Notes: generated by a model not told the origin, from the sequence alone. A stretch of 64,000 nt of DNA from Seminavis robusta (GCA_903772945.1 CAICTM010000101.1:1-64000), one strand, 5' to 3'. Counted from the first letter of the stretch, positions 35,603-46,159 are shown. Made by a program: numbers and translations.

Positions 35603-37276
35603 ATGCCGTACAGTCGTTGGGTGTGCCTTTTGGGTGGTTTGGTGGTGGCGGTGACGGTCCATGTTTTGCTGTCTGACAGGGTTCTCTTGTCCGGCGATGA
35701 GAGTGGTACAGTCTTGAGCGATGGTAGAACTCCTGGAAATGAGGCTTGGCACAAGGATGCTATACAAGGGCTGCAACGACTACAACAAAGAAAAGATATA
35801 TTTGAATTGTTGGAGATTCAATCACTGGATGAGATTTCTGACAGAGGATTTTTGGAAAAATGGGACCAGTGTACACTGACGACAGCCTGGCAACGGCATC
35901 AAACCCTCGACAGCCACAACGACAAACTGAATCTACAAGTGGTACTTCTAGGAGGATCCTCATCGGCTCGTCCGGCAGAAGCATGTGGGTCCAAAAAAGG
36001 AGAAGAAGATCCTCATGATGGTCGCTATAGCAACCTTCTACAGTCCGCCATGAATCGGCCGTCTTCTTTCGCGCGTGATGTTACAGTCCACAATATGGCT
36101 CAAGGCAGCACTACCTCCATTTGGAGTGGTCTCATGATGGAACAGCTGTTGCCAAGAAATCAACACAATGATCGATATCAAGTTGATCTTATCATATGGG
36201 AACATGCCATTAACGACCACGCGCCATCGGCAGATGGATCACCTCACGAAATGCTACGCTTTTGGTTGACACGACTGCAGCACGCCTTTTCTCAACAAGA
36301 ATCACTACCACCCATTCTAATTCTCTATCTTTGGAAACAAGATATTGGATACGAAAAAGATGCAGCCATTCTGGAGGGAGGATTGGGACATGAAGGACCC
36401 ATTTTGCAACAATCCCTCCAAGTCATTCAGCACTACCGTCAGCTGGGCATGTCCATTCAGGTGGCTCATTTATCCAAGATCATTCCTTCCTCCTCATTCA
36501 TCAAACATCGACGAGAGTTTTTGGATGATCGGCATCATCCTGCCTGTAACGGAAGTCATCTGATTGCCGATATTCTTCAATATGCAATCTACGACAATTT
36601 GGCCAACTGCGATGTGGCGAAAGCAGCAAGTGCTGTACTGCCTACCGGTACAACAATGGCACCAAATACTAATAATGTCATGGCTTATTTGTCATTGCCA
36701 GACCTCTTGAGCAATCCATCCACACGGATTATTTCCTTTACACAATGGCAACCCACAATATTAATCAACTCATCGTCGTCGTCATTGTCACTCATCACAC
36801 CCGAGAGGCTTCAACAAGCCCAAGAAAAGTACCTTGCCAATATCTTTCCAGCGGCGGACATGCCCGGGAGAGATGATCGAAAATTTGCCTTTCGGTTGCC
36901 GGGTTGCCATACGGACGAACGCTTGCAACTGACAATCCACAAGCAGTTGCTCTGGTTGGGTGTGGTCTATGCGGGCCGTAGTATTGCCATGACCATCAAC
37001 GACGTGGCGGTACCGTTGCAAGGGAACGGGGCGGTCGTCTCGGGGTTGGCCAGTCCAGTCAACTTGCCACGGGGAGGACACGATTGGATTGACATTACCA
37101 AGTTTGCTGGTGCTTCTTCCCAACAATTTTTGACAAGCAGCAAACAGGCTCCGAGCTACAGGCTGTCTTTTTGTGATACGCACAAAGCAACGCAATCTGG
37201 ACAAGGGCGTCATTTAAAGGTGCGACGGGTATGGGTGCACCAGTTGGTTGGAGTCATGGTGCCTTCGGTAGGATGA
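35603..37276 (+). CDS. type II membrane protein with SGNH/GDSL-hydrolase-like domain
   Basis: A 557-residue frame with ATG at 35603. Residues 8-24 form one hydrophobic segment near the N-terminus (signal anchor). LQVVLLGGSSSARP (about 112-124) resembles the block I nucleophile region of SGNH esterases (G-x-S-x-S context); IIWEHAINDH (about 198-207) resembles the block III Asn region; and DDRHHPACNGSH (about 308-319) fits the D-x-x-H-P catalytic block V. The C-terminal 150 residues look beta-rich and may be a separate sandwich domain. Likely in the Golgi or secretory lumen acting on acyl groups of glycans or cell-wall polymers, but substrate and activity are inference from motif order only. 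Confidence 0.5.
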   Translation: MPYSRWVCLLGGLVVAVTVHVLLSDRVLLSGDESGTVLSDGRTPGNEAWHKDAIQGLQRLQQRKDIFELLEIQSLDEISDRGFLEKWDQCTLTTAWQRHQTLDSHNDKLNLQVVLLGGSSSARPAEACGSKKGEEDPHDGRYSNLLQSAMNRPSSFARDVTVHNMAQGSTTSIWSGLMMEQLLPRNQHNDRYQVDLIIWEHAINDHAPSADGSPHEMLRFWLTRLQHAFSQQESLPPILILYLWKQDIGYEKDAAILEGGLGHEGPILQQSLQVIQHYRQLGMSIQVAHLSKIIPSSSFIKHRREFLDDRHHPACNGSHLIADILQYAIYDNLANCDVAKAASAVLPTGTTMAPNTNNVMAYLSLPDLLSNPSTRIISFTQWQPTILINSSSSSLSLITPERLQQAQEKYLANIFPAADMPGRDDRKFAFRLPGCHTDERLQLTIHKQLLWLGVVYAGRSIAMTINDVAVPLQGNGAVVSGLASPVNLPRGGHDWIDITKFAGASSQQFLTSSKQAPSYRLSFCDTHKATQSGQGRHLKVRRVWVHQLVGVMVPSVG

Positions 37277-37863
37277 TTCCGTAGACTAGTACCGGTAGGG
37301 ACCAAGGCAGCTTCATTTATCCAAAATTTTTGCTAGAATCAAAAATAAGCAAGCTACGGGACGCGGGCAATTCGCTTTACAGGTGTTTTGCGACCTGTGA
37401 CCACCAGCTATGAGCAGGTCAAATGCACAGTTTTTTGACGGCGTGGATTGAAACGGCCATACCGGTGCTAATATCACGCTTCAGAGGCCCCTCAGGATGA
37501 AGTCCCATCCAACGAAAACATGGAAGATCCGTGGGAACGAGTCTCTCCGCTGCTTCTTGCCAAAGACCTCTGTCATTACCCAAAGTGTTCTTTGATTGTC
37601 TGGATTTTATATCGGACCACGTCGGGCAAGAGGTTTCATGGGAGATTCAGGTTGGAACGATCTCGCGACCTGATTTTGATGAATCCTTCGCATGGGTTCC
37701 ATGCGAGGGCTTTGTCGTTGCTGTTCCTGGAATGATTCAATCGAATCGTCTCGAGCTAGCTAGTAGTAGAGAGCCGCAACATCCTTGGGTCGATCCTTTA
37801 ATTAAAAGACTATCGGCGCATGTGACAGCCACAAAGTCTCTGAAACCGAATTTTAAAGATATC
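37277..37863. other. intergenic with a doubtful open frame
   Basis: 587 bp. A plus-strand frame from a GTG at 37531 runs to 37968, over the 3' end of the next minus-strand gene. Its first part (LPKVFFDCLDFISDHVGQ) looks weakly coding, but there is no ATG and no known domain. I leave it uncalled. Confidence 0.35.
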
Positions 37864-38889
37864 TCAAACAAAGCGGGCAATAATAGCCAACAATGTGGCA
37901 CCCAACAAGCTTCCAACGACAGGGAGGTTTGTGCCACTGCTCGGGGTGCTTACAACTTCAGTTTCTGACGTGGGAATCCCACTGCCACAGTTAATACCAG
38001 CTTCATCCATATACTTGTATGTTTCTTCTTGTCTTGGATATAAGTTGGCCTGTCCTTCCGTATAGCAACTAGCACTGGAACAAACCAACATTGGTGCAAC
38101 CTTCATCTCGGGCTGACCACCTGGATCACATTTTGGATTCAAGGTATAACTGATAACCACACCACCACCCTTCTCACATTCCTCTTTGTAACTCTTGGCT
38201 GTTTCGTGATCTTCGCTCAAGTCGATATCACAGGCCTTGGCTGTATTGCTGGCAGTATCAATGCACTCAGCCTGCATTTTCAAGGCAACCATTTCCAGGT
38301 AGGCATCTTCAGCTGGTTTCATATTTGGATTGGTGTCGAACAGCTGAGCCTGGGTCCAATTGTAACATTCTGGCTGGGAAATCCCATTTCCTTCATTAAC
38401 AAGCTCTGGTGGATCCTTCATTTCAAGATCAGTGACTCCTGAAGCACATGAGTTGTTCTTTAGCTCTTTCAGCTCACTCTGGGGCACTAGATTGCTTGCA
38501 CCAACACTGGCACAGCTGGCACTGGCACAGACCAGCACTGGCTTCACAGAGGTTTCCGATGTACTCGAGACATCACCACAGAGAGGACTGTAGGTGTATG
38601 TCCAGATTCTACCTCCACCATTGTAGCACTCGGTTTCGTATGTTGCTGCTTCTGGGATATTTGAAGCTGATTCAATGGAGCAAGGAATGGCAACACCATT
38701 AGCATCAAAGCAGCCATCTTCAATCTTTGCTATCATGGCACTGAGATAGGCATCTTCTGCTGGCTGCAGGGCACGGTTGTAGTCATAGATGGGCTTTGTC
38801 CAGTTTCTACACTCAGGTTGAGAATCTTGACCATGGATGAGCTGTGGGGCCAGCAGTAGCAGATAGAGGGAGGCAGACGAGGGCTTCAT
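37864..38889 (-). CDS. secreted Cys-rich protein with two tandem repeats and hydrophobic tail
   Basis: 341 residues with ATG at 38887-38889. Residues 1-20 are a signal peptide (LLLLAPQLIHGQ). Two units of about 135 residues follow, each starting QPEC-x-NWT and continuing with PAEDAYL, a central C-x-(I/L), a YxxEC-x-GGG stretch and VLVC-x-SASC. Six or more Cys per unit are conserved between copies, so disulphides are likely. The C-terminus after Ser/Thr-rich STPSSGTNLP ends in a hydrophobic segment (VVGSLLGATLLAIIARFV), consistent with a GPI signal or a tail anchor. Family not recognised; probably a cell-surface protein that arose by internal duplication. Confidence 0.7.
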   Translation of the reverse strand: MKPSSASLYLLLLAPQLIHGQDSQPECRNWTKPIYDYNRALQPAEDAYLSAMIAKIEDGCFDANGVAIPCSIESASNIPEAATYETECYNGGGRIWTYTYSPLCGDVSSTSETSVKPVLVCASASCASVGASNLVPQSELKELKNNSCASGVTDLEMKDPPELVNEGNGISQPECYNWTQAQLFDTNPNMKPAEDAYLEMVALKMQAECIDTASNTAKACDIDLSEDHETAKSYKEECEKGGGVVISYTLNPKCDPGGQPEMKVAPMLVCSSASCYTEGQANLYPRQEETYKYMDEAGINCGSGIPTSETEVVSTPSSGTNLPVVGSLLGATLLAIIARFV

Positions 38890-39416
38890 GTTGCCACAAT
38901 TAGATGAGCTGGGTACCGGTAGAAGAAGAGTTTTTTTTTTGAGTTGTGGGTTGTTGCCAATTAACTAAATGCGTTGCACAGTATCCGAGGATCTGGACAT
39001 CCGATCGTGGCTGGCTGGTTGCATCCTTGCTGTGGTTGCGAAGTGGGACTGGCGAGCTCGAAGCCGCCAGATATCGTATACATAGTACTGGTAGCTGCCT
39101 TCAAAAACAACACGAACGCCCTCAAGCGAAAAAGAGGCGAGCTACCCCGTCAACCTCACCACCCGTGTTTGTGCTAAGCAGGCAAAATTCGCTCCTGGGG
39201 ACAAAAGCTTCTGCTCTATTGAGATTTATGGGCTCCTGCCAAGCAACTTTTGCAGTACTGTACAGTCGTAGTTGAGTCCAGCTAGGTGCTCTCTTGACCT
39301 TCAGATCAAAAATTAACGAACGAGGCAGCACGGGCAACAACTCCATCACACGTTTGCATGCAATTGTTGCTTCGATCTTATCAAACAACACATCACGCAC
39401 ACAAAAATCCATCTCA
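38890..39416. other. divergent intergenic region
   Basis: 527 bp between the secreted two-repeat protein (-) and a small membrane protein (+). It contains one TACCGGTA palindrome at about 38915 and a T(9-10) run at about 38930. The frame before 39417 is open without an ATG. Confidence 0.4.
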
Positions 39417-39872
39417 ATGGTTGAGCCCACGAGCAGCTTCACAACGCAACAACGCCAAACCCCGAGCGAATATTCAAGTCAGATGTCGACCACAGCAATG
39501 GAATCAGTCAATTCTACCACAGATGCAGCGGCATCGTCAAGATGCGTCATTCGACTAAAGTTTAACTTAGGGGCTGTCAGAAGCCTCAATTTCATGAACG
39601 GTTCTTCTGCCAGCAATACCACATCTGTGTCAAGTCTACTGTGTTCAGCCCTGATATGCTTCAGTGTTCTGTTTCAGGGGTGGTGGTCTTGGATCCAAGC
39701 CAGTGCCTCTTCATTGTGGCAAACGTACAGCGGAAGTAACGGGGGCTTCATTGTTCTTGTCTGTTTGTGGCTGTTGTCCTCCAACTGCATGTTTTCTGTT
39801 GTAGTGGATATGGGCGATGAGCAGGAGGTAAACGACTACACCCAAATGCAACCGATAGACACAAGACCCTAA
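39417..39872 (+). CDS. small predicted membrane protein, unknown
   Basis: 151 residues from ATG at 39417 (MVEPTSSFTTQQ). The first 60 residues are Ser/Thr/Gln-rich, followed by RCVIRLKFNLGAVRSLNFM and two hydrophobic segments (SSLLCSALICFSVLFQGWWSW and FIVLVCLWLLSSNCMFSVVV) with a short acidic tail. No family recognised. The call as a real gene rests only on length and the two plausible membrane helices. Confidence 0.4.
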   Translation: MVEPTSSFTTQQRQTPSEYSSQMSTTAMESVNSTTDAAASSRCVIRLKFNLGAVRSLNFMNGSSASNTTSVSSLLCSALICFSVLFQGWWSWIQASASSLWQTYSGSNGGFIVLVCLWLLSSNCMFSVVVDMGDEQEVNDYTQMQPIDTRP

Positions 39873-40305
39873 GACTAACTCTTGTAGAAGCATGCTAAGT
39901 AAAGATTCCTGCTAGACTAACCTGAAGAATCAGCATTCGCCTTTATGCCGTGTTGTTTGCGTACCAAAGTCGGAAACCGCACGGAATTACTGGTGCGCTG
40001 TTGTGCACCAACCATAGCTGCTGGGCACTGAGGTTTGGATGTGTTGGTTGGTTAACTTGCCTCCGGTTTGGATGTGTGGATCCCATACACTGGCCTGGCT
40101 GAGGGTGAGACGGCGAGCTTCAGCTTGAGAAAGCACCACTAGTCACCCTTCCTGCTGTTTATCCAGGAGCAATCATTGGCAGCCTTTACAGCTGATGACC
40201 TGCCCCTACCCACGGTCCATCTCGCTCGCCTCCCATTCTATTGCTCAGATTCAGGTGAGCTGAAGTGAGGCAAAGAGCTCCAGGAAAGGGCTGTTTTCTG
40301 GTGGC
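39873..40305. other. intergenic, convergent gene ends
   Basis: 433 bp with no supported feature. It separates the 3' ends of the small membrane protein (+) and the fucosyltransferase-like gene (-). Confidence 0.4.
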
Positions 40306-42177
40306 CTATCCAGGGTCTTGGATTCCATCACAATTGCCATGTGGCGGAGGTAGTCCGCCATTTCCAACTGGTTGGATACCGCGCTCTCTTGTGTACTCGA
40401 AGTTTGCATCCCCACGCCCCAGGTAATAGCGTGTAGTCCAAACACTGTTGGACCAGGAACTAAAGCGCATACCTACGAAAGCCGTAGACTCGACAGCCAC
40501 TTGGAAGTTGATGATTGAAGGCAGGAGGGACCCATAATCAATTGTTTCGTTGGATTGTGATTCATAATGGCTTTGAAGCAGCCGATCACCACACTCAAAG
40601 ATCGGAAGACGTTGCTGCTCCCGCGTCTTTTCGCTTGACTTGGATTGCCGCAACAGGATACCTTGCCCCGGGGTTTCACCATTCCCGAGAACGCGATCCA
40701 TTGTCTGAATGTTTTGATCCACATGAGCATGGAACCTGCGATACCCGTTTCCTTCTTGTACTGAGGCACCTTCCCGAGAAAAGGCCACAAATATACCAGA
40801 AACGTTCCTGTAGGAATGGTTGTCAGCATGTTGACGCTGTTGCACTAGAAACTTGGAAACATCATCCAAGATACGAGTGAAGTTCTTGTTCATGTAGTTT
40901 CCACATGAATGGAGCATCATTTCCAGTTCTATTCGTGGATGCAATGCAATGTAAGAAGGTGTATTGCTGCCGAGCCAGTGCTTATGGCCGGTCCCACTGG
41001 CAACGCATTCCTGAGCCAATTGTCGCCATTTGGGAAGGGGCCGAAGGGCTTGAAGGAACGACCGTTCCAATGGATCCGGCTTGACCAGTTTCGAGGCAGC
41101 ATCACGCTGCCGTTGTCGACTATAGTCCATGTAGTTCACCCAGAGGACACCTCTACCGCCTCCATAGCCATACGGCAGTGGATGTTTGCAATGTTGGACC
41201 TGATCAGAGACGTGAAACCGTCTGGGATTGATGCTCAGCTCGCCGGTGACATAACCGAGGCTGATGTTGGCAATGGGGGTCAAGAATCTAGGAGCTTCCA
41301 GGACCCGCTTCAGAAGAGGTGCATCTTGCTGCCGGTGAAGTTTGTCAGTTAGGTTTCGGTTCTCCTCTCGCAAGCCTTCTGCAGTGGAAGACCAACAGTC
41401 TCCACTTGGAATTGACGACACTAGGGTTGGCAATTGAGATGTCTTGGCGACATAGTTCCAGTGGTCAATATCGAACAAGTCTTCCATTGGCACCGGTCTC
41501 GGCGCACGTTCCTTGGTGGTCGTAGACCAAAGAATCGATGTAAGGAGAACCTGTTCTATTCCATGTTTCTTTGCGCCTAAGACCAACCCAAACATTCGAA
41601 TCACCTGATTCCTGTAGCCACCAAGGAACCCAGGTGGCGTCACTAGGGCCCAGATGGCTTGATCGGGGTTGTAAGTATCCAACTTTGTTGATGATTGCGG
41701 TGAGAGATGCAGCGAGGAAGCTTGCAGCTTTTCTCTGGAAACAACAGCCCCTTTCTTTGAAGTTCTTGATTGCTGCCTCTGCTGGGAGGATACATCTTGC
41801 AATTGGGAAACAGCGGCCGAGCCCTTTGACAGCTTGGTATGACGTCTTCCCTCCGCAAAATCCATCACATCTGGATATGCTTGCTTAATGCGTACTGAAG
41901 ACAAATTTAATAACTGATCCAAGGCTGTGAAACGACCAAAAGATTCATTGGTATAAAGCTTTCGACGCAGAGACGCTTGCTTGAAATTGAGGGTGTGTTC
42001 CAGGAAAGGTTGACCCGACCCTGGAAACAACTCATCAACAGACTTGAGCAGCGTATCTAGTCCGATGCAGACCATTGAAACGGCCATGCTCAGCAACAAC
42101 AATATGAGCAGCAGATGGCTTCGACAAAAGGCCATGGCCGCCTTATCCCTTGGTGAAGAGGACACCCTCTTCCTCAT
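40306..42177 (-). CDS. type II Golgi glycosyltransferase, O-fucosyltransferase-like
   Basis: 623 residues with ATG at 42175-42177. A short basic N-terminus precedes a single signal anchor (about residues 16-40). The motif FLGGYRNQVIRMFGL (about 184-198) matches the GG-x-x-NQ substrate loop of GDP-fucose O-fucosyltransferases. YIALHPRIELEMMLHSC resembles the H-x-R-x-E(K/L)DM block, where Arg is the catalytic residue. Near the C-terminus CGDRLLQSHYES and VAVESTAFVGMRFSSWS resemble the SAIDY-x-VCLESDVF block. Residues 110-170 form a Ser/Gln-rich stem. Likely acts in the Golgi lumen on secreted proteins or polysaccharides; donor and acceptor are unproven. Confidence 0.6.
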   Translation of the reverse strand: MRKRVSSSPRDKAAMAFCRSHLLLILLLLSMAVSMVCIGLDTLLKSVDELFPGSGQPFLEHTLNFKQASLRRKLYTNESFGRFTALDQLLNLSSVRIKQAYPDVMDFAEGRRHTKLSKGSAAVSQLQDVSSQQRQQSRTSKKGAVVSREKLQASSLHLSPQSSTKLDTYNPDQAIWALVTPPGFLGGYRNQVIRMFGLVLGAKKHGIEQVLLTSILWSTTTKERAPRPVPMEDLFDIDHWNYVAKTSQLPTLVSSIPSGDCWSSTAEGLREENRNLTDKLHRQQDAPLLKRVLEAPRFLTPIANISLGYVTGELSINPRRFHVSDQVQHCKHPLPYGYGGGRGVLWVNYMDYSRQRQRDAASKLVKPDPLERSFLQALRPLPKWRQLAQECVASGTGHKHWLGSNTPSYIALHPRIELEMMLHSCGNYMNKNFTRILDDVSKFLVQQRQHADNHSYRNVSGIFVAFSREGASVQEGNGYRRFHAHVDQNIQTMDRVLGNGETPGQGILLRQSKSSEKTREQQRLPIFECGDRLLQSHYESQSNETIDYGSLLPSIINFQVAVESTAFVGMRFSSWSNSVWTTRYYLGRGDANFEYTRERGIQPVGNGGLPPPHGNCDGIQDPG

Positions 42178-43311
42178 CTTGTTTCGCTTGGGAAGGCAAA
42201 ATGATTGAATTCTGAATTCAATCCGAGAATGTGACCATGCGGTGGATGGATATTTTTCAATGCTCTGCCCGCGTTTTCAAAGCTGCTGAAGCTGTCAAAC
42301 AATGAGGCTTCTTCGGAGAACCGGAGTGCTCCGAAAAGTTGCATCACGAGGTGGCAGCAAGCAAGTGGAGTGTGGGAGGATCGAAGTCTCCAGAATGTTG
42401 CTGCAGAGTGTGCAAAGTGCTTGGGCATCAGTGGCTGGAGTTGAACTCAAATCCGCCAGAAATGGTACCAAGGGGTGAGGCCCTCAAGGTTGGGACATGA
42501 CTGCATGGACTTCACTAGACTAATAGACATGATCTGATGAAAACTCGTCTCCTTTGTTAGCAAGCTGCGCTTTGGACAACATTGCACATTAGTATCTTAG
42601 CATCTTAGATTTAACCACCACTACCAGGTACTAATCAATGAGCGTAATCGTAATGGACAACATTGCATCCTTGGCCAGAATCTTGCGCACATGCGCAGCA
42701 CTGCGCTTGCTGTTGCAGCATGTAGCTATGGCACCTCACACAGCACTGCTAGTTCTGGAGGGAACAGGCAGAGGGAAATCTTTGCTGGCTCATGTTTCAG
42801 AAAGCAGCGGCAATCAATCAACCCTGCTCTTTCCAACAAGACCTAGGGCTTTGACAACAAAAGCATGTCAATCCAACTTGGGTTGCTGGTTTCCGTAGTC
42901 GTTCAAAGAGGTGTCAGCACGCGACGCCCCAAGATCTGAGACAGCTTCACTGCCACTATGACATACATGACATTGTGTACCTGCTACCTAATCCGTGGCG
43001 GCGTTTGACGGCATTCTTCACTACATATAATAATATTCCCATATTTGTGTGACTGAACACGGCGAATTTTGATGCCAATGCAGGTTTGGGTTTTTGTGCT
43101 TCTCGGACGCGATGCGAATGTTCAAGCGATTGGTACGTGCAAAGCGAACCCATCAAAGAGGTGTTCTTCGGAAGGGAAATGAAGCTGAGTGTCGCGCTGT
43201 TGACTGTTGAGGGCACAAAGAAAGCAACCGCTCAACCGCACATCATACCAGAACAGACGTGATACCACTCCAAGGAAGAACACCCAACGAAGTAAGAGAA
43301 CACACAGAACC
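42178..43311. other. intergenic containing a decayed LRR-gene fragment
   Basis: 1.1 kb between divergent genes. Besides the LRR fragment at 42398-42515, only chance frames were seen, including one at 42638-42898 without recognisable features. Confidence 0.5.
42398..42515 (-). pseudogene. decayed copy of part of the LRR gene at 10762-12639
   Basis: The stretch matches 11522-11638 of the LRR gene at most positions. Long shared words include CAAAGTGCTTGGGCATCAGT, TTGAACTCAAAT, ATGGTACCAA and GACATGACTGCATGG. An insertion within ACCAAGGGGTGAGG breaks the frame. No other part of the gene is nearby, so this is a short ectopic duplicate. Confidence 0.8.
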
Positions 43312-44049
43312 ATGACAAAGCTAGGCATTTGGAGACTCATGACGGACCGCCACCACCAGCATCGGCTCAAGCTGCCTCACCGCCAAAGGAATTCCAGAGG
43401 CCAGCATCCTGACGATGATTCTGCCGAGATTGTCGTCGAGAAGTCACCACTCAAGCTGAACGCTCGAACCGAAAACAAGGATGATACAACCTACACCAGT
43501 GGTTCACAAACGGCCACGGAGGAATTCGATCTCAAAGATTCAACATCCCTCCACATGGTCAAGGCAAAGCATGATTCCAAGAAAAACAAGAAGCAAGTGT
43601 CCTTCGACGGCATTCAAGTACGTACCTATGAGGTTATCTTGGGCGACAATCCCGATTGCTCCTATCCATTATCCCTCGGCTGGAGGTATAACTTGAGCGA
43701 TACCATGGATCTCGATACGTATGAGGGTCAACGCCAACAAGAAAAGGCGCAAAACGTTTCCGCCAAAGATATCAACAAGATGCACATTGGGCAGTTACTG
43801 AGCCTCTCGCCAACCTTGAATTCGAGCAGCGCCATTGACTACTCCACCGAGGGAACGCTCTTGCCGTTCCCCCTGACTCTGCACGAACGACGTTTGCGTC
43901 TTCGAACTCTGGGTCATTCCGAAGAGAGCCTACGACAAGCCGAGCGAAAACGCCGAATCCAATTGTCCATGGAGTGGGCTGGTGGTCAGTATCCAAAGCA
44001 GGAAGCATTCCCTTACAGCAAAAAGTTCTTTCTACATTACGTGCTCTAA
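43312..44049 (+). CDS. diatom-type ILGDNP-motif protein, unknown function
   Basis: 245 residues from ATG at 43312 (MTKLGIWRLMTD). The frame is open further upstream but without ATG. The segment KKQVSFDGIQVRTYEVILGDNP followed by YPLSLGWRY is a motif I associate with a large family seen in diatom genomes (V-x-F-x-x-(V/I)-x-(V/I)-R-x-(Y/H)-x-x-(I/T)-LGDNP-x-C). The C-terminal part (ERRLRLRTLGHSEESLRQAERKRR) is basic and helical. Function unknown. The frame after about 43990 may be wrong: another frame (43982-44362) continues with coding-like sequence, so the true C-terminus could differ through a splice I cannot place. Confidence 0.65.
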   Translation: MTKLGIWRLMTDRHHQHRLKLPHRQRNSRGQHPDDDSAEIVVEKSPLKLNARTENKDDTTYTSGSQTATEEFDLKDSTSLHMVKAKHDSKKNKKQVSFDGIQVRTYEVILGDNPDCSYPLSLGWRYNLSDTMDLDTYEGQRQQEKAQNVSAKDINKMHIGQLLSLSPTLNSSSAIDYSTEGTLLPFPLTLHERRLRLRTLGHSEESLRQAERKRRIQLSMEWAGGQYPKQEAFPYSKKFFLHYVL

Positions 44050-45166
44050 AAGCACTGAAGCAGCGAACGAGGCGTGGGCATTATGCAACAACTACATGTA
44101 CATGTACGGCTTCATTTCCCGGCATCTAGTAGAGGAGATTCAGCATCATTCAGAATGGGAAGAGGACACTCTGCCGATTTTTAAAGTCCATCTGAAGTCC
44201 ACGGAGGCGTCGGGATCAGACGTTAATTTAAATGACGGTCTGAGTGTAGGCGGCGGGGCACGTAGCCCTACCGGTACCCGTATCGATGGCGGAACAACAG
44301 TATGCGTCTGGAGGCTTCCAGATGCCAATTCTTCTCGCCCGGAAACGAAGTCATCTTCATAGCCACCTATCTAGATTGATATGTTTATTTCAGTAGACTA
44401 ATTCATGAGCTTTCTTGGCGCTCCTGCCTTTCATCGTGTTGCCAATGAGGACGAACAAAACGCTTCTATTGATACCAAGGTATCAAGGTACCTTGGCACT
44501 GCTCTGTTCGAGGTGCCCTTTCCGCGCACCTGGTACCACCAGCGGTACCTTGGTACGGTAAGTACTTGCTTCTTTGCTGGTTGCCGCTTGATACATTGTT
44601 TGGCATACTATATTACGAGGGGAGCAAAGCAGCAGTGATTCTGGATCCCAAGACACAGTAATACACAAAAGGAGTGGAAACCAGGATTTTTTAGGTTTAA
44701 TCTGAAGCAATCCGACAGTCGCTGTCAGTGGCTTTTCCGTAATACCATGTAACCACCATGCTCCTGATCAGTTTGCGGACTAAAGCTACGTCGTACGGTA
44801 GTTCTGCCAGCGGTCGGAGAGCTACAAATAGGGAGCGATTTACCTTTGTGTAGATGTTTTCAGCATTGAGCACGCTGCGCTACATTGCCCGGAGGCCCCA
44901 GGGGACCGGACTTTACCCAGCTTTGCAAGCCCTTTGGCCTTTGGCCCCTGTCTCTACTAGCTAGCTAGCTAGAGAGGTCCTTTGTGGCCCATCCCTGAAG
45001 GCCGGAATTCCGCATCTTTTTGCCTAAGCTAGCTAGGCACTTCGACTGCATGCGTTGATGAGGTCGAGTATCGAGTACGATGTAAAGTAGAAGGGAAGAT
45101 GTCCATGCAACCGCACGGACAAGATCTGCTCCTTACCGCTAGCTAGGCAACCCTAGCAATCTATCC
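44050..45166. other. intergenic with CTAG/AGCT runs
   Basis: 1.1 kb. It includes TACCGGTACC near 44270, GGTACCTTGG repeats at 44480-44560, and a run of CTAGCTAG at about 44955-44972. A continuing open frame to 44362 may belong to the upstream gene. No RNA gene recognised. Confidence 0.45.
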
Positions 45167-46159
45167 ATGTCGATAATATGCATTGTTGCTCTGCTCTTTG
45201 GCTCTGCTGATGCCTTCCCTAGACCTCTTGGTGCCTTCCCACGGCATTCATCACGGACTCGGCTGAGAGCATCTGTCGGCAACGATAAAGGCGACGACGA
45301 TGACTACAGTACCTTTTCCTGTTGGGTTCCTACTCGCATATCCCGAGAGGAAGGAGAGAGAATAATGGATGGAACCATTCTTCCTGGGAAAGAATACGAT
45401 TTACGGATCTGTTTTGGACGGGACGCACAGGACTTGGAATCCTCCACTCTAGTGGCGGCCCAGGATCCTCGCATGAAATATACGTACGGCGAATTCCCTT
45501 TGAGAAGTACCGATCAACTGGTGGATTTGGCACTGTCCCATTATCGTCATCAGCCGAAAAAAATCCCAAAAAGTGTCACCATGATCGATCTGGGATCTGG
45601 ATGTGGACGGCTGGTCCTGTACTGGGCATTGACTCGAGGCTACGACGACGACAGTGATACCCAGTGGAACATGCATGGGATTGAAATAAGTGATATACTT
45701 CACGATGAAGCGCTGCGGGCTTGCTTGTCCGGTCTAGATCATGGTTGGTTTCAACTCCAGCCACAACGGCAGCAGCAACAGCAACCAGCAACCTTGCCAT
45801 ACAACAACCTGCCACATCTTGCCTCTGCTACACAACAACATTCGCCACAAAAACTTAATCAATTCACTCTCCATTTGGGTCCGGCCGAAGAATTTGCCTC
45901 GCTGTTTCAGCAAGCCGATATTGTGTTTGCGTATTCCACCGTGTGGGATACAGCCGGGTTTTCCGAGCAACTGGGTGCCATTGTCATGAGTCGAGAATGG
46001 AACGAACTGTTGAGCCAAACATGTCGGCCGGGCACCATTGTCATTACGACCGATCGGTGTCTCGATCCCATGTATGGCTGGAAATTACTGGATCGATTGG
46101 ATGTAGACAATCGTGAAGTCATGGGAAGCACGGGGTATATTCAAATACTGGAGCCATAG
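45167..46159 (+). CDS. SAM-dependent methyltransferase-like protein, probably plastid-targeted
   Basis: 330 residues with ATG at 45167. The N-terminus MSIICIVALLFGSADAFPRP is a signal peptide followed by Ala-Phe, the cleavage context of diatom plastid bipartite pre-sequences, and then a basic Ser/Arg stretch. Motif I of class I methyltransferases is MIDLGSGCGRLVLYWAL (about 139-155), followed by an acidic residue in HGIEISD, and later DIVFAYSTVWD and GTIVITTD, which fit the remaining core strands. A Gln-rich insert (about 198-210) is probably a surface loop. The arrangement resembles DOT1-type or ribosomal-lysine-type methyltransferases, but the substrate cannot be named. Confidence 0.7.
   Translation: MSIICIVALLFGSADAFPRPLGAFPRHSSRTRLRASVGNDKGDDDDYSTFSCWVPTRISREEGERIMDGTILPGKEYDLRICFGRDAQDLESSTLVAAQDPRMKYTYGEFPLRSTDQLVDLALSHYRHQPKKIPKSVTMIDLGSGCGRLVLYWALTRGYDDDSDTQWNMHGIEISDILHDEALRACLSGLDHGWFQLQPQRQQQQQPATLPYNNLPHLASATQQHSPQKLNQFTLHLGPAEEFASLFQQADIVFAYSTVWDTAGFSEQLGAIVMSREWNELLSQTCRPGTIVITTDRCLDPMYGWKLLDRLDVDNREVMGSTGYIQILEP

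Noticed and set aside
37531-37968. Plus-strand 145-codon frame
   Set aside because: Starts at GTG, overlaps the 3' end of a convincing minus-strand gene, and has no known motif.
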